A DNA stretch of 64,000 nucleotides from Verrucomicrobiales bacterium (GCA_027488845.1 JAIYBC010000042.1:62001-126000), one strand, 5' to 3'; numbered from the stretch's first letter, positions 53,805 to 62,541 are shown. The notes: generated by a model not told the origin, from the letters alone. Program-made: numbers and translations.

Positions 53805-54599
53805 ATGAACTCCCGTATCCTCGCCCGTTGGTTCCCCGCCGTCGCCGCCGCCGCACTCCTGGCCCTCGGTTCGCCCGGATTGCTCGCCGGATCCCACGGC
53901 TCCGCCAAACCCGACATCGTCGCCACGGCGATCAAGGCGGGTTCCTTCAAGACCCTCGCCAAGGCCCTTGCGGCCGCCGACCTCGTCGAAGCGCTCCAAG
54001 GCGACGGTCCGTTCACGGTCCTTGCGCCGACCGACGAGGCCTTCGCCAAGCTGCCCGCCGGCACCTTGGAATCGCTCCTGAAGCCGGAGAACAAGGCGCG
54101 CCTCCAGGCCGTGTTGAAGTACCACGTGATCACGGGCAAGGTCCCCGCGAAGCAGGTGGCGGGGCTCGACACCGCGAAGACCCTCTCGGGTGCCGAGGTG
54201 AAGATCGCCTTCGAGGACGGCCGTCTCCGCGTGAACCAGGCCCGGGTCGTGAAGACCGATGTCGCCGCCTCGAACGGCCTGATCCACGTGATCGACGAGG
54301 TGCTGCTCCCGCCGGAGACCGCCGCCACCGCGGCCGGCCCGGCGAAGGGTCCCGGCCTCGAGGTGGTGCGTTTGGCGATCCGCCGGGGCGTGCCGCTCTT
54401 CAACGACGGTCAGGTGCAGGCCTGCGCGGCCATCTACGAGGTCGCCGCGCTGAGCCTCGCGGAACGTTCCGACGTCCCGACCGCCGGTCGGCGTCGCCTG
54501 CGGAAGGCCCTTGCGGAAGCGGACGATCAGAAGGACCTGTCCGCCCGGGCGTGGACCCTGCGGCACGCCTTGGACGAGCTCGGCACGATGATGAACTGA
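53805..54599 (+). CDS. Secreted fasciclin (FAS1) domain protein
   Basis: 264 residues from ATG 53805 with signal peptide [32 protein letters not shown]. Residues about 35-170 are one FAS1 domain: [38 protein letters not shown] (H1 box), [10 protein letters not shown], and [12 protein letters not shown] (H2 box). The last 80 residues are helical ([23 protein letters not shown]). FAS1 proteins mediate adhesion or act as cell-surface scaffolds. An ECF sigma and anti-sigma gene follow within 35 nt, so the three form a unit in which the surface protein is a possible regulon member. Confidence 0.85.
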   Translation: MNSRILARWFPAVAAAALLALGSPGLLAGSHGSAKPDIVATAIKAGSFKTLAKALAAADLVEALQGDGPFTVLAPTDEAFAKLPAGTLESLLKPENKARLQAVLKYHVITGKVPAKQVAGLDTAKTLSGAEVKIAFEDGRLRVNQARVVKTDVAASNGLIHVIDEVLLPPETAATAAGPAKGPGLEVVRLAIRRGVPLFNDGQVQACAAIYEVAALSLAERSDVPTAGRRRLRKALAEADDQKDLSARAWTLRHALDELGTMMN

Positions 54600-54631
54600 G
54601 CCGGTCCGACCGCCGACCACGACCTGGACCC

Positions 54632-55183
54632 ATGCCTGACGGGCCCGAAACCGACGAACCCCTGCTGCCCTCCGTGGCCGCGGGGGATCGTCCTGCCATG
54701 GAGGCCTGCTTGGAACGCTACGAGGGCCTCGTCTGGGCGTTGGCCCGGCGGATGTTGGGCGACGGTCCGGAGGCGGAGGACGCCGTGCAGGACGTGTTCA
54801 TCGAGTTGTGGAAGTCCGCCGGACGGTTCGACGTCCGGGCCGGAAGCGAGTCGACCTTCGTGGTGACGGTGGCGCGGCGGCGTCTGATCGACGCCCGGCG
54901 GCGCAAGGCCCGTCGGCCTGCCTGGGATCCGATCGAGACCCTGACGGTCGAGCCCGCGGCGGAAGCCGCGGAGCCTTCGCTGCTCGACGACGCCGGGCTT
55001 CGGGCGCTGACGGCGTTGAGGGAGCTTCCCGAGGAACAGCGACGTTTGATGGAATGGGCCTTGGCGGATGGCCTGAGCCATTCGGAGATCGCCGGGCGAA
55101 CGGGGACGCCGTTGGGGACCGTGAAGAGCCTGATCCGCCGGGGACTGGCGCGGGTGCGTGAGGCGTTGGAGGTGACGGCATGA
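54632..55183 (+). CDS. ECF RNA polymerase sigma factor
   Basis: 183 residues from ATG 54632. Region 2: CLERYEGLVWALARRMLGDGPEAEDAVQDVFIELWKSAGRFD at about 25-70, then VVTVARRRLIDARRRKARRP. Region 4: LRELPEEQRRLMEWALADGLSHSEIAGRTGTPLGTVKSLIRRGLARVREAL at about 125-178. It is of the SigK-like type that pairs with RskA-family membrane anti-sigma factors, and the next gene overlaps by 4 nt and is of that type. It probably controls the fasciclin gene as well as its own operon. Confidence 0.9.
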   Translation: MPDGPETDEPLLPSVAAGDRPAMEACLERYEGLVWALARRMLGDGPEAEDAVQDVFIELWKSAGRFDVRAGSESTFVVTVARRRLIDARRRKARRPAWDPIETLTVEPAAEAAEPSLLDDAGLRALTALRELPEEQRRLMEWALADGLSHSEIAGRTGTPLGTVKSLIRRGLARVREALEVTA

Positions 55184-55926
55184 ACGACGAATTCCAGAAG
55201 GCCATCGACCGGGTGGTGGACGGCGACGGGACGCCGGTCTCCAGCGGTTCCGAGGACGTCGCGACGCAGTCGGCGACCGCGGCGATCGTGCGCGGGCTGG
55301 TGCGCCCCGAGACGCCGCCGAAGTCGCTGCGAGAGAAACTGCGTCGGGACGCCGACCGCTTCGCCGCGACCGACAAGGTCGTGCCCTTCCCCAAGCCCGA
55401 GGAATCACGTTCGCCCTTCGGCAACGGGTTCCCGATGACGGCGTGGGGTTGGCAGGCGGTGGCCGCCGTGGCGTTGTTGTTCGCGGTGTGGAGTTGGAAT
55501 CGCGGTCCGGCTTCCGGAGCGATCCGACCGGAGCAAGGCCGCGTGGCCCTGATGCGGACGGCCGCGGACATGACCCGCGCGGACTTCGCCCCGGGTTCCG
55601 ACCGTTACGCCGGACTTCGCGGCGACGTGGTGTGGAGCACGGAAGGGCAGGAAGGCTACCTGAGGCTCGAAGGCGTGCCTGCGAACGACCCGAGCCGTTC
55701 GCAATATCAGCTGTGGATCGTCGACCCGGAGCGGGATGAATTCCCGGTCGACGGCGGCGTTTTCGACGTCCCGGCGGACGGGAAGGAAGCGATCGTGCGA
55801 TTCCGCCCGCGGTTGCCGGTGGGGCGGCCGACCACCTTCGTGATCACCCGGGAACAACCCGGCGGCGTGGTGAAGTCCCGAAACCCGAAACCCGTGGCCG
55901 TTGCCGTTACCGTGGCGAAGATCTAA
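55180..55926 (+). CDS. RskA-family anti-sigma factor
   Basis: 248 residues from ATG 55180, overlapping the sigma-factor stop. N-terminal cytoplasmic part (MNDEFQKAIDRVVDG, LREKLRRDADRFAATDKVV), a single membrane segment (MTAWGWQAVAAVALLFAVWSW) near residue 87-107, and a periplasmic beta-sandwich (EGYLRLEGVPANDPSRSQYQLWIVDPERDEFPVDGGVFDVPADGKEAIVRF) that is the RskA domain signature. It should hold the sigma factor at the membrane until proteolysed or relieved. No catalytic residue is expected. Confidence 0.88.
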   Translation: MNDEFQKAIDRVVDGDGTPVSSGSEDVATQSATAAIVRGLVRPETPPKSLREKLRRDADRFAATDKVVPFPKPEESRSPFGNGFPMTAWGWQAVAAVALLFAVWSWNRGPASGAIRPEQGRVALMRTAADMTRADFAPGSDRYAGLRGDVVWSTEGQEGYLRLEGVPANDPSRSQYQLWIVDPERDEFPVDGGVFDVPADGKEAIVRFRPRLPVGRPTTFVITREQPGGVVKSRNPKPVAVAVTVAKI

Positions 55927-55992
55927 ACCGCCTCGAGCCCATGGGCGCGGAAAGAGATCTCGCGCCAAAACGCCCAGGCGCCAAAGAGGAGT

Positions 55993-56022
55993 TGGAGCGG
56001 GTGAAGGGAATCGAACCCTCGT
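55993..56022 (-). other. tRNA-Gly 3'-end fragment, att-site copy 1 (left edge of island A)
   Basis: 30 bp identical to 60968-60997. On the minus strand it reads as the T arm (AGGGTTCGATTCCCT) and the acceptor strand CACCCGC plus TCCA of a tRNA whose 5' acceptor would be GCGGGTG, typical of tRNA-Gly. No 5' half of a tRNA is adjacent, so it is not a functional gene. It is the kind of duplicate left by tyrosine-integrase insertion into a tRNA 3' end. The rest of 55927-56165 shows no feature. Confidence 0.75.
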
Positions 56023-56165
56023 GGATATTACTAAAGCGGTTTCCTGAGGAAACCCCACGATCCCGAGGCAAAAATGAGGGGAAACATCACCATTCCAAGT
56101 CACCGCATGGACTTGGAGTGAACTCAAAATCACTGAAGACCACTTTCTGCCAAACGATGGTGCGA

Positions 56166-57200
56166 TCACAAAGTGGGCTGGACTACGTAACCAACGGCCT
56201 CGTATCCGCGCACTCTTTTGGAATACATTTTGGAAAGAATCGGCTCAGCGTCGTCCACATAATCGTAAACGATGACTTCGCGCCTATTGTCGTGAAGACG
56301 ATGGAGGCGACCGACATACTGTTGAAGCGTTCCGCGCCAGGAAATCGGCATGCTAAGGAAGAGCGTGTCGAGGCGTGCGTCATCGAAGCCTTCACCGATG
56401 TAGCGCCCGGTTGCCAGCAGAACCCGTTCTTCACCGTCGGGAATCGCCTTCAGTTGCTCGGCGACGGCCCTCCGTTGCTTCGCGCCCATGCCGCCCTTCA
56501 ATACGACAACGTTTTTGACGAGGGCAGCAATTCTGGAGGCGAATTCATCCAATTGGCTGGTACGTTCGGTGAGCAGAATCGGGGAGCGTCCCGCCTTGAT
56601 GCAGGTCAACAGGTCCTCGAAAATAAGATCGTTGCGAGGCTTGTTTCCGGCCAACGCGGCATACAACTCGTGCATTTCGGGTTTTCCCAGCGAGGGCGAC
56701 AATCGAAAATGGGTCGGGCGGGGAATGACACTGTGGGTGAACGGTCGCGCGAGGGCCTGCGCCTTTGCATTTACGCGATGACGGATCGGACCGCACTGCA
56801 TCACGATAATCGGGTGATGGCCATCCTTGCGCTGCGGTGTCGCGGTGAGGCCGGTGACGTAACGCGCTTTCACCTGCCGGAGCACCTGCTCGAAGCTCAC
56901 GGCGGAAAGATGGTGGCACTCATCCACAATGACGTTGCCATAGTTGGCAACCAGATCGTCCACGACCTGCCGTCGATTCAGACTTTGGATAACCGCAACA
57001 TCAATCTTCCCGCTCGGGCGGCGGCGTCCCCCTCCAATTTGCCCGATGCTCTTGATGGGCAGATCCAAGAATGACGCGAGTCGCTCGCGCCATTGGTCCA
57101 AAAGCTGGCGACGATGCACCAGCACCAAGGTATTTGTTTTCCGGGCGGCAATCAGCCATGCGGCCACCACCGTTTTTCCAAAAGCCGTCGTGGCGGACAA
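56166..57200 (-). CDS. TOTE-type DEAD/DEAH helicase, 3' half of the same frameshifted gene
   Basis: Helicase motifs in order: TAFGKT (Walker A, near residue 5 in this frame), LVLVHRRQLLDQW (Ia), VIVDECHH (DECH box), TGLTATPQRKDG (III), then ILLTERTSQLDEFA (IV) and FLSMPISWRGTLQQYVGRLHR (VI). Upstream of the listed start the same frame reads LLGFDEGILS, continuous with the primase frame's ANA, so the break is a single-nucleotide change at about 57225. It probably does not start here on its own. Translocation or unwinding of invading DNA is the family role. Confidence 0.8.
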   Translation of the reverse strand: MSATTAFGKTVVAAWLIAARKTNTLVLVHRRQLLDQWRERLASFLDLPIKSIGQIGGGRRRPSGKIDVAVIQSLNRRQVVDDLVANYGNVIVDECHHLSAVSFEQVLRQVKARYVTGLTATPQRKDGHHPIIVMQCGPIRHRVNAKAQALARPFTHSVIPRPTHFRLSPSLGKPEMHELYAALAGNKPRNDLIFEDLLTCIKAGRSPILLTERTSQLDEFASRIAALVKNVVVLKGGMGAKQRRAVAEQLKAIPDGEERVLLATGRYIGEGFDDARLDTLFLSMPISWRGTLQQYVGRLHRLHDNRREVIVYDYVDDAEPILSKMYSKRVRGYEAVGYVVQPTL

Positions 57201-58627
57201 AATGCCTTCATCGAAGCCCAGCAGGCGTTGGCGGCGGCTTGTTGGTCGGGCCGAAGCTGGCCGTGAAACGTCACGTCAAGCTGCTGACCTGCGAATCGCT
57301 GATCGTCGAGGTCCACAGCCACCTTGTGTAATTCGAGCAGCGCGACGATTTCTCCCAGGCAACCGCGCGGCAAGGCGACGTGTTTCGGAAATTCCTCGGC
57401 GCAACGAATCACTCGCGGCTTGTCGAAGGTGGACAGCCGCATGGCTTGGGCGCGATAGAACTCCGGGTTCTGAAACGCGGCGAGCCGATGCAGCCGGTTC
57501 AACATTGCGGAAGGCAATCCTTCCGTTTCGACAAAGATCAGGTTTCCCCGAACAACGCGCACTTTCGCGGGCAACGGACCGGAGATGAGTTCGTCTTGCT
57601 TCTTCCGGGATGGTGGCAGCGTCCACGGATCTTCGGCTTGTTCCTCGTCCGTCAAACTTCGGCGGACACCGATGATGTCTCCGCTCCTTTCGGCCTCGCG
57701 AACAACACTCTCGACTTCACCCAATTCCATCCGCCGGATGCCCGACAACGCGGACCACTGGTCAGGGTGTGGATTGAGGTCGTGGTCAAGAAACACACTT
57801 CTGCCATGGCTTCGCGGCACATGCTGCAACGGCAGAGCGATCAGATTGCCGAAGCCGCCCTTGGGCATGGTGTCCTGGCTCGGAAAGAAACGGTCGTAGG
57901 AATCGAGACCCAATTGGTGACGCCGCTCCATGGTCCGGGTCAGAATTGCCGCGCCAAGTTTTCGGGCGAGTCGGGCAGGTAACGGCGCGGAGAAGAAGAT
58001 CCAGATGTGGCCGCCGCGTCCGGAGCGTGACCGTTCTAAAAGTGCGGGCACCTTCCACTCACCACAGGTATGAAGATAGGCACGGACGTCCTCCTGCCAG
58101 GTTGCTTTGTCAAAGTCAGCGGCGAGGAACCAACACGTCTCATCGGCCAACAGTGGGTAAATGCCCGCCGTGAGTTTGCCCGTTAAATGGTCATGGATAA
58201 CCTGGCCGGTCAGCGGAAAGTATTCCTGCGGCTCGTCCGAAAACTTGGGAAACGGTTTGCCCCAAATCCTTCGGCACGCGGGGGAATATCCTGCCTTTCC
58301 ATCGCGTCCCTCCCATCGCACTGCATAAACGTCTTCGCGCCCGCGAAATAGGCTGAGGAAAAAATTCACCTTTTCTTCCGGGCTGGACTTGGCGGTTACA
58401 ATGCCTGCCGGGGCGAGCGCGGCAGCGGGCGGCACCGCAATTTCCGGGACCGGCATTTCCAATCGGCCACGCAACTGCCGATTCTCCTCGCGCAGGCGTT
58501 CGCACTCCGCAAGCGCTTCGGCAAGCTTTGCCTCATTGGAGCCGGATGCGCTCATCGTGGAGCCCGCCCGCTCATGCCAAATGCTCCCGCAGTCGTGGCG
58601 CCAAAAACGCGCTGCTCGTTTGCCCAT
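57152..58627 (-). CDS. TOTE-type archaeo-eukaryotic primase, 5' half of a frameshifted primase-helicase
   Basis: The frame from ATG 58627, or better ATG 58555, begins with a coiled coil (NEAKLAEALAECERLREENRQL), then the TOTE conflict-system AEP domain: SLFRGREDVYAVRWE, GYSPACRRIWGKPF, TCWFLAADFDKATWQED with metal-binding acids, LERSRSGRGGHIWIFF, GNLIALPLQ. It reaches the start of a helicase domain (FHGQLRPDQQAAANA), then a one-base deletion near 57225 shifts it into unrelated residues to 57152. With the next frame restored it would be a single gene of roughly 800 residues. Such proteins are found on mobile DNA and are thought to act in invader conflict. Confidence 0.8.
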   Translation of the reverse strand: MGKRAARFWRHDCGSIWHERAGSTMSASGSNEAKLAEALAECERLREENRQLRGRLEMPVPEIAVPPAAALAPAGIVTAKSSPEEKVNFFLSLFRGREDVYAVRWEGRDGKAGYSPACRRIWGKPFPKFSDEPQEYFPLTGQVIHDHLTGKLTAGIYPLLADETCWFLAADFDKATWQEDVRAYLHTCGEWKVPALLERSRSGRGGHIWIFFSAPLPARLARKLGAAILTRTMERRHQLGLDSYDRFFPSQDTMPKGGFGNLIALPLQHVPRSHGRSVFLDHDLNPHPDQWSALSGIRRMELGEVESVVREAERSGDIIGVRRSLTDEEQAEDPWTLPPSRKKQDELISGPLPAKVRVVRGNLIFVETEGLPSAMLNRLHRLAAFQNPEFYRAQAMRLSTFDKPRVIRCAEEFPKHVALPRGCLGEIVALLELHKVAVDLDDQRFAGQQLDVTFHGQLRPDQQAAANACWASMKAFCPPRRLLEKRWWPHG

Positions 58628-58636
58628 TTAGATCAG

Positions 58637-59470
58637 TTATAACAGACTCAGAAATCGATGCACCAGTTCGTAGGCGCGACGGGCGTGCATTGCCTGAGTG
58701 TCGGCGTCAGTCGCAGAATGGAACTCCACCAGTTGCTGCGGACCGAAGGCAGCCACGCTGGTGAACTTCTCCCGCAGAATCTCAATCGCTTTGGCGATGT
58801 TCTTCTCCCCGGCTCGACTCCTCCACCCTTCGGCCAGTTTGTTCATTCCGGCCGGGAAGTGTTCCAGACAGTAGCAGAAGTCGTAGGTATCCTTCGGCTT
58901 GTCTCGCCCTCCGATGGCGTGCGCCTTCATCACCAGAAAATCGGCCAAGGAAGCAACCCGTAGTCGGACTGTGTTCGTCGCACCACGCACATTTTCGCCC
59001 GAGATCGTGAGTTCGTCCGGATTGTGGAATGCCTCACTGCAAGCGTCGATCTGGAGCACTCGAAAATCTTGGAGCAGCTTGGGTTTGTTCTTCTTCAGCT
59101 TGACCGCTTTCGGTGCAAGAAACTCCACCTCCACCTGCACGGGCTTTTCTCCGTCCTTGAGGTCCACCTCGACCACCAATTGGAAATCCTTCTCGCCAAC
59201 GCGATAGCGTTTCGTGTCCAGCAACAGCTTCACCAATTCGGCGTAACGCCCGTCGTCCAGTTTGGCGGCATCCAAAGCCAAGTCCACGTCGATGCTGCCC
59301 ACGTGCGGCTCGTCGGCGTCCGGCAACAACAAGTCCGGCGTCCATCCACCCACCACCACGAGACAATCCACGAAGGACGCAAGCACCTGGCCCACGTCCA
59401 CCAAGACGCGCCGCGCTGCCATCGTTTGTCGCTGGCTGTAGTCCGACTCGTTCCGGGGCTCGTGCGTCAT
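58637..59470 (-). CDS. AbiEii/AbiGii-type nucleotidyltransferase toxin
   Basis: 277 residues from ATG 59470, which overlaps the upstream stop by 4 nt (ATGA). The nucleotidyltransferase core shows VVGGWTPDLLLP and, 20 residues on, GSIDVDLALD with the metal-binding Asp pair. The rest includes FQLVVEVDLKDGEKPVQVEVEFLAPKAV and a helical C-terminus (KAIEILREKFTSVAAFGPQQL). AbiEii-type enzymes transfer nucleotides to tRNA 3' ends and stop growth of infected cells. The upstream gene is the AbiEi-like partner. A listed upstream start at 59494 is less likely. Confidence 0.78.
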   Translation of the reverse strand: MTHEPRNESDYSQRQTMAARRVLVDVGQVLASFVDCLVVVGGWTPDLLLPDADEPHVGSIDVDLALDAAKLDDGRYAELVKLLLDTKRYRVGEKDFQLVVEVDLKDGEKPVQVEVEFLAPKAVKLKKNKPKLLQDFRVLQIDACSEAFHNPDELTISGENVRGATNTVRLRVASLADFLVMKAHAIGGRDKPKDTYDFCYCLEHFPAGMNKLAEGWRSRAGEKNIAKAIEILREKFTSVAAFGPQQLVEFHSATDADTQAMHARRAYELVHRFLSLL

Positions 59471-60591
59471 ACGTCCAGCCCTCTCAGTTTCCATTCTGGC
59501 TTCAGGCGTTGATTCAAAAGCGCCTCCGCCGCTTCTTCACCGCGGGCACCACAGTGATACAAATCCACATACGTCTGCACCGCGTTGGTGCAACTCATCC
59601 GGCGGTCGCCCATCGTTCCTCCATCGCCCAAATAGAACACGCCGTCGTCGTCGGGAATCAGCACCACGAGGTTCTCGCCCGAGTCCACGCGCTTGGCTTC
59701 AACCAGTGCCTCGAACTTGGAAACGTCTTGCTCGCGGACATACATCCACGTCTTGGGCTGGCGCACATGTGGAGCTTGAAATTCCGCTGCCGAAAACGAC
59801 GCGTAGACTGCGAAGCCGCCAGTCTGCGGGCCGAGTCCTGCGAGCGCATCGCGCAGCTTTTTCCCCTGCAACAAGGTGAAATAGCCCCGCCGCTCGTGAC
59901 GGTTGAAGCGATAGGCATCACGCCACGCGAACAATAGCTTCAACGGCTCGCGCAGCCGAAATCCGCCGTCCTCAGCGCCCTCGACGAACGCCTCGTCGCG
60001 CAAATGGCGCACCATTTTGTTCACCAAGCCGAGGCTCACATTCGGCTGGCAGTGGTTCTGCATTTCCCGCTGTGTCCACCGCTTCCCCGCTTGCTCCTGC
60101 AGGAGCAGTGCGCGGATGACACGCCCCGCCTCCCGCGTGCTCAGGTTTGCCGTCGGGCGTGGGCGCACATGCACGGATTCGTTGCCCGTGCGATGGAGAT
60201 GAAGCAGGCCAGGAACATCCAGCCGGTGGTTTCCCGCCAAGTCGAACCAGCTCCATCCATGTTCCGCGCACAACTCGGCCACGCGCGGCGACACCCACGG
60301 CAACGCCAGCACCGGAACAACCACTTTGGGCTGACCGGCCGGTGAAAAGCTTCTGTCCGCCAGCGTCCGGAAAACGCTCGGGCGCAACTCGGCTTTGCAT
60401 TCCACGCACAACGCCGCCTTGCCCCCGCCGGGCAGCGGGACGGTAGCCAACAGATCGAATCCCGCGTCCGACGTGCCGCCCACATGCTCAACCTGCCAGC
60501 CGCGCAGCCAGTCCACGCCGCGCAGCAATTCCTCCAGCTTCGCCGCCAGAGCTCTCTCCAACGCCGATCCTGAGAGAACCCTCATGTTCAT
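59467..60591 (-). CDS. AbiEi-like antitoxin/regulator with PD-(D/E)xK-like N-terminus
   Basis: 374 residues from ATG 60591 (MNMRVLSGSALERALAAKLEELL); the frame is open to 60810 but that part has no protein character. Residues about 20-110 include HVGGTSDAGFDLLAT and AALCVECKAELRPSVF, an Asp and an ECK triad arranged as in PD-(D/E)xK nucleases. Residues about 140-220 hold winged-helix DNA-binding motifs (STREAGRVIRALLLQEQAGKRWTQREMQNH, VNKMVRHLRDE). The C-terminal half is the AbiEi-like domain. A perfect 20-bp palindrome lies 12 nt upstream of the start. It probably represses its own operon and restrains the toxin. Confidence 0.72.
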   Translation of the reverse strand: MNMRVLSGSALERALAAKLEELLRGVDWLRGWQVEHVGGTSDAGFDLLATVPLPGGGKAALCVECKAELRPSVFRTLADRSFSPAGQPKVVVPVLALPWVSPRVAELCAEHGWSWFDLAGNHRLDVPGLLHLHRTGNESVHVRPRPTANLSTREAGRVIRALLLQEQAGKRWTQREMQNHCQPNVSLGLVNKMVRHLRDEAFVEGAEDGGFRLREPLKLLFAWRDAYRFNRHERRGYFTLLQGKKLRDALAGLGPQTGGFAVYASFSAAEFQAPHVRQPKTWMYVREQDVSKFEALVEAKRVDSGENLVVLIPDDDGVFYLGDGGTMGDRRMSCTNAVQTYVDLYHCGARGEEAAEALLNQRLKPEWKLRGLDV

Positions 60592-60602
60592 AATGGGAGC
60601 CG

Positions 60603-60622
60603 TGTTCACGGAACCGTGAACA
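60603..60622. promoter_or_regulatory. Perfect 20-bp palindrome before the AbiEi-like gene (putative operator)
   Basis: TGTTCACGGAACCGTGAACA, two perfect 10-bp arms, starts 12 nt upstream of the start codon, and a further half-site GTGAACA occurs at 60634-60640. The length and place suit a dimeric winged-helix repressor encoded by the gene itself. It may overlap the promoter or ribosome-binding region. Confidence 0.65.
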
Positions 60623-60967
60623 TGACTATAGACGTGAACACTGGCAAATGAAATGCACTCGTTGTCCCCAGTCTGCCAGCAGCGGCGGCACACCGGATTA
60701 CGACCCGAACGGACTCCTGGAGGTTCGAATCGGCGGTTGGAGTATCCGCATGACGTCAACTGCACTACTGCACTCCCGGAGCGTCGGTGAGAGGCCGATC
60801 GCGAAGGCAATTCGGGTCAAGAACACTCTTGCTCACGGACCCTTTGGAATCGAACTCCGACGACGATGCCGAAAAACCGAGTGTTTCGAGGGGAAAGAAA
60901 CCGAGGCGTTGCCTCAGTCAATTTACTGCACTTTTACTGCAATCCGTCGTAAGTGCTTGATAATGAA

Positions 60968-60997
60968 TGGAGCGGGTGAAGGGAATCGAACCCTCGT
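60968..60997 (-). other. tRNA-Gly 3'-end fragment, att-site copy 2 (between islands A and B)
   Basis: Identical over 30 bp to 55993-56022, same orientation. Again only the 3' third of a tRNA is present. It stands 97 nt upstream of the integrase gene. The geometry (3' end pointing left) predicts that the intact tRNA-Gly is on the minus strand to the right, past the window edge. Confidence 0.75.
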
Positions 60998-61010
60998 CTC
61001 GGGTGTGGTG

Positions 61011-61039
61011 GTTTTTGGTGTTTTAAAAACATCAAAAAC
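61011..61039. promoter_or_regulatory. AT-rich near-perfect inverted repeat between att site and integrase
   Basis: GTTTTTGGTGTTTT and AAAAACATCAAAAAC form a 14-15-bp inverted repeat with one mismatch. It lies just after the tRNA fragment and 55 nt before the integrase start. It could be an integrase arm-type binding site, a regulatory element, or a terminator; the sequence does not choose. The 60592-61093 interval otherwise holds only the operator and att site. Confidence 0.5.
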
Positions 61040-61093
61040 ATTGGGTTTTTCGCACTTTTCTCCGGCGGTTACTTGCACTACTTGCACTCGTGT

Positions 61094-62125
61094 ATGGCGT
61101 ACCTCTACCGCAAGTCCCGGTCTCCGTTCTGGTACATCGTCTACATCGACTCCGACCAACAGGAGCGGCATCGCTCCACGGGTCTCCGTGCCGACGACCC
61201 CGGTGACACCGCGAAGGCGAGGACCCTGCGTGCAGACCTCGAATCCAAGGAGCATCGACTTGCACTCAAGGTGGGAGGTGAGGGGTGGGACTCCTGGGTT
61301 CCCAAGTTCCTGGACCGGCACTGCGAATCCCCGAGGACCCGGGACCGCTACGTGGACGCCTGGAAGTGGATCTCCCTCTGGCTGACCCAGGAGAAGCTGA
61401 ACTCCGCGAGGAGCATCACCTATCGCCGGGCACTCGAGTACATCGACTGGAGGACGTCCCATAAGAAGAAGTCGGGAAAGGCTGCCGGTCGCAATACGGC
61501 CATCTTCGAGCTCAAGACCTTCGCGCTGATCATGGGTGAAGCGGTTCGGCTTGGACACGCCGATGCCAATCCGCTGCTCCAGCTCAAACTCCGGCGGGAC
61601 AAACCTGCGAAGAAGCCCGAGATGAGCGACGAGGAGATCGTCGCCATCCGCTCGGCGCTGCTTTCCGAACCCGAATGGATGCGGGTCGCATTCGAGATCG
61701 CCCTCCACACCGGCTGCCGACTCCGCGAGACGCGGATCCCGATGACCTGCGTCGATTTCACGGAGAACAAGATCACGTTCCCGTCACCCAAGGGAGGAGA
61801 GGGACGGGCGTTTTCGATCCCGATGCCCGAAGGCCTTAGGCCGCTGCTCCAGGAACTATCCGTCCAGAAGCGGAAGTTCACGGTGGATTTTCCGTTCCAG
61901 CCTTCGCGTCGTTGGCAGCAGTTCTTCATCAAGATGAAGATGCCGCACCTGTGTTTCCACTGCCTGCGGGTCACCTACGTGAATCGGCTCCGTCGTGCCG
62001 GAGTTCCGCGCGAGGTCGCGATGCGCCTAGTCAACCACTCGTCCGAGATCGTCCACGCTGTCTACCAGCGCGAGACCGTCGGCGACCTCGTCCGGTGGAA
62101 GGATGCCGTCGTATTCCCGTCGTAG
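61094..62125 (+). CDS. Tyrosine-type site-specific integrase
   Basis: 343 residues from ATG 61094 (MAYLYRKSRSPFWYIVYID); an in-frame start 7 codons earlier is possible. The N-terminal arm-binding part resembles phage integrase SAM-like domains (RYVDAWKWISLWLTQEKLNSARSITYRRALEYIDWR). The catalytic residues are Arg in HTGCRLRET near 209, HCLRVTY near 288, His in NHSSEIVHAVY near 320 and the Tyr in VYQRET near 324. It recombines att sites such as the tRNA-Gly fragments beside it. It is the only integrase seen, and points into the element that carries the Wadjet genes. Confidence 0.9.
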   Translation: MAYLYRKSRSPFWYIVYIDSDQQERHRSTGLRADDPGDTAKARTLRADLESKEHRLALKVGGEGWDSWVPKFLDRHCESPRTRDRYVDAWKWISLWLTQEKLNSARSITYRRALEYIDWRTSHKKKSGKAAGRNTAIFELKTFALIMGEAVRLGHADANPLLQLKLRRDKPAKKPEMSDEEIVAIRSALLSEPEWMRVAFEIALHTGCRLRETRIPMTCVDFTENKITFPSPKGGEGRAFSIPMPEGLRPLLQELSVQKRKFTVDFPFQPSRRWQQFFIKMKMPHLCFHCLRVTYVNRLRRAGVPREVAMRLVNHSSEIVHAVYQRETVGDLVRWKDAVVFPS

Positions 62126-62541
62126 CTCAGAGAGTTCGAGCCTCATCGCCGGTCGTGGCGGGATCGAGCTGGCTAGCGGAGCGGCTGCAGGGAAAAGGGC
62201 TGGGATTCCGCCGATTGGCCAGGCAGGGGGCCTGTTGGCTCTGGTTAAGCACGAGTTACCACGAGAAGCCTGCTTGGTGCTCAATCGGGTGTCCCGATCG
62301 TGGCGACGCCTGTGGACGTCTCTAAAGGCGAATCAGTTAGATTTGGAGGCGAGGGTCGGAATCGCTCGGCTCCGCCCCGTAAGTATTTCTAAAATAACGG
62401 GTTTTGCGGGCATTTCAAGCTAAACCCGACTTAACCACCGCCCACCATTTCTTAACCTCCCGATAAGATTCTGCTGACACTTTTGCTGACAGTCCCCGTG
62501 GCATATTAACGCGAGCCGCCACTCCTCACGCGACGAGCGCT
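62126..62541. other. Intergenic region between integrase and jetD
   Basis: 416 nt between converging genes. An inverted repeat CGGGTTT/AAACCCG with a 17-nt loop lies at 62398-62428 and could act in termination, but the loop is long and there is no T-run. No gene was recognised. Confidence 0.4.

Noticed and set aside
55993-56022. A complete tRNA-Gly gene
   Set aside because: The 5' acceptor strand, D arm and anticodon arm are missing on the minus strand up to at least 56100, so it is a 3' fragment only.
55941-57074. 377-residue plus-strand frame with ERVKGIEPS
   Set aside because: Again a translated tRNA fragment followed by the antisense of the helicase gene.
60648-61385. 245-residue plus-strand frame containing GAGEGNRTLVSG
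   Set aside because: That peptide is the well-known translation of the tRNA 3' end sequence and is not protein. The frame crosses the att site and the true integrase start.
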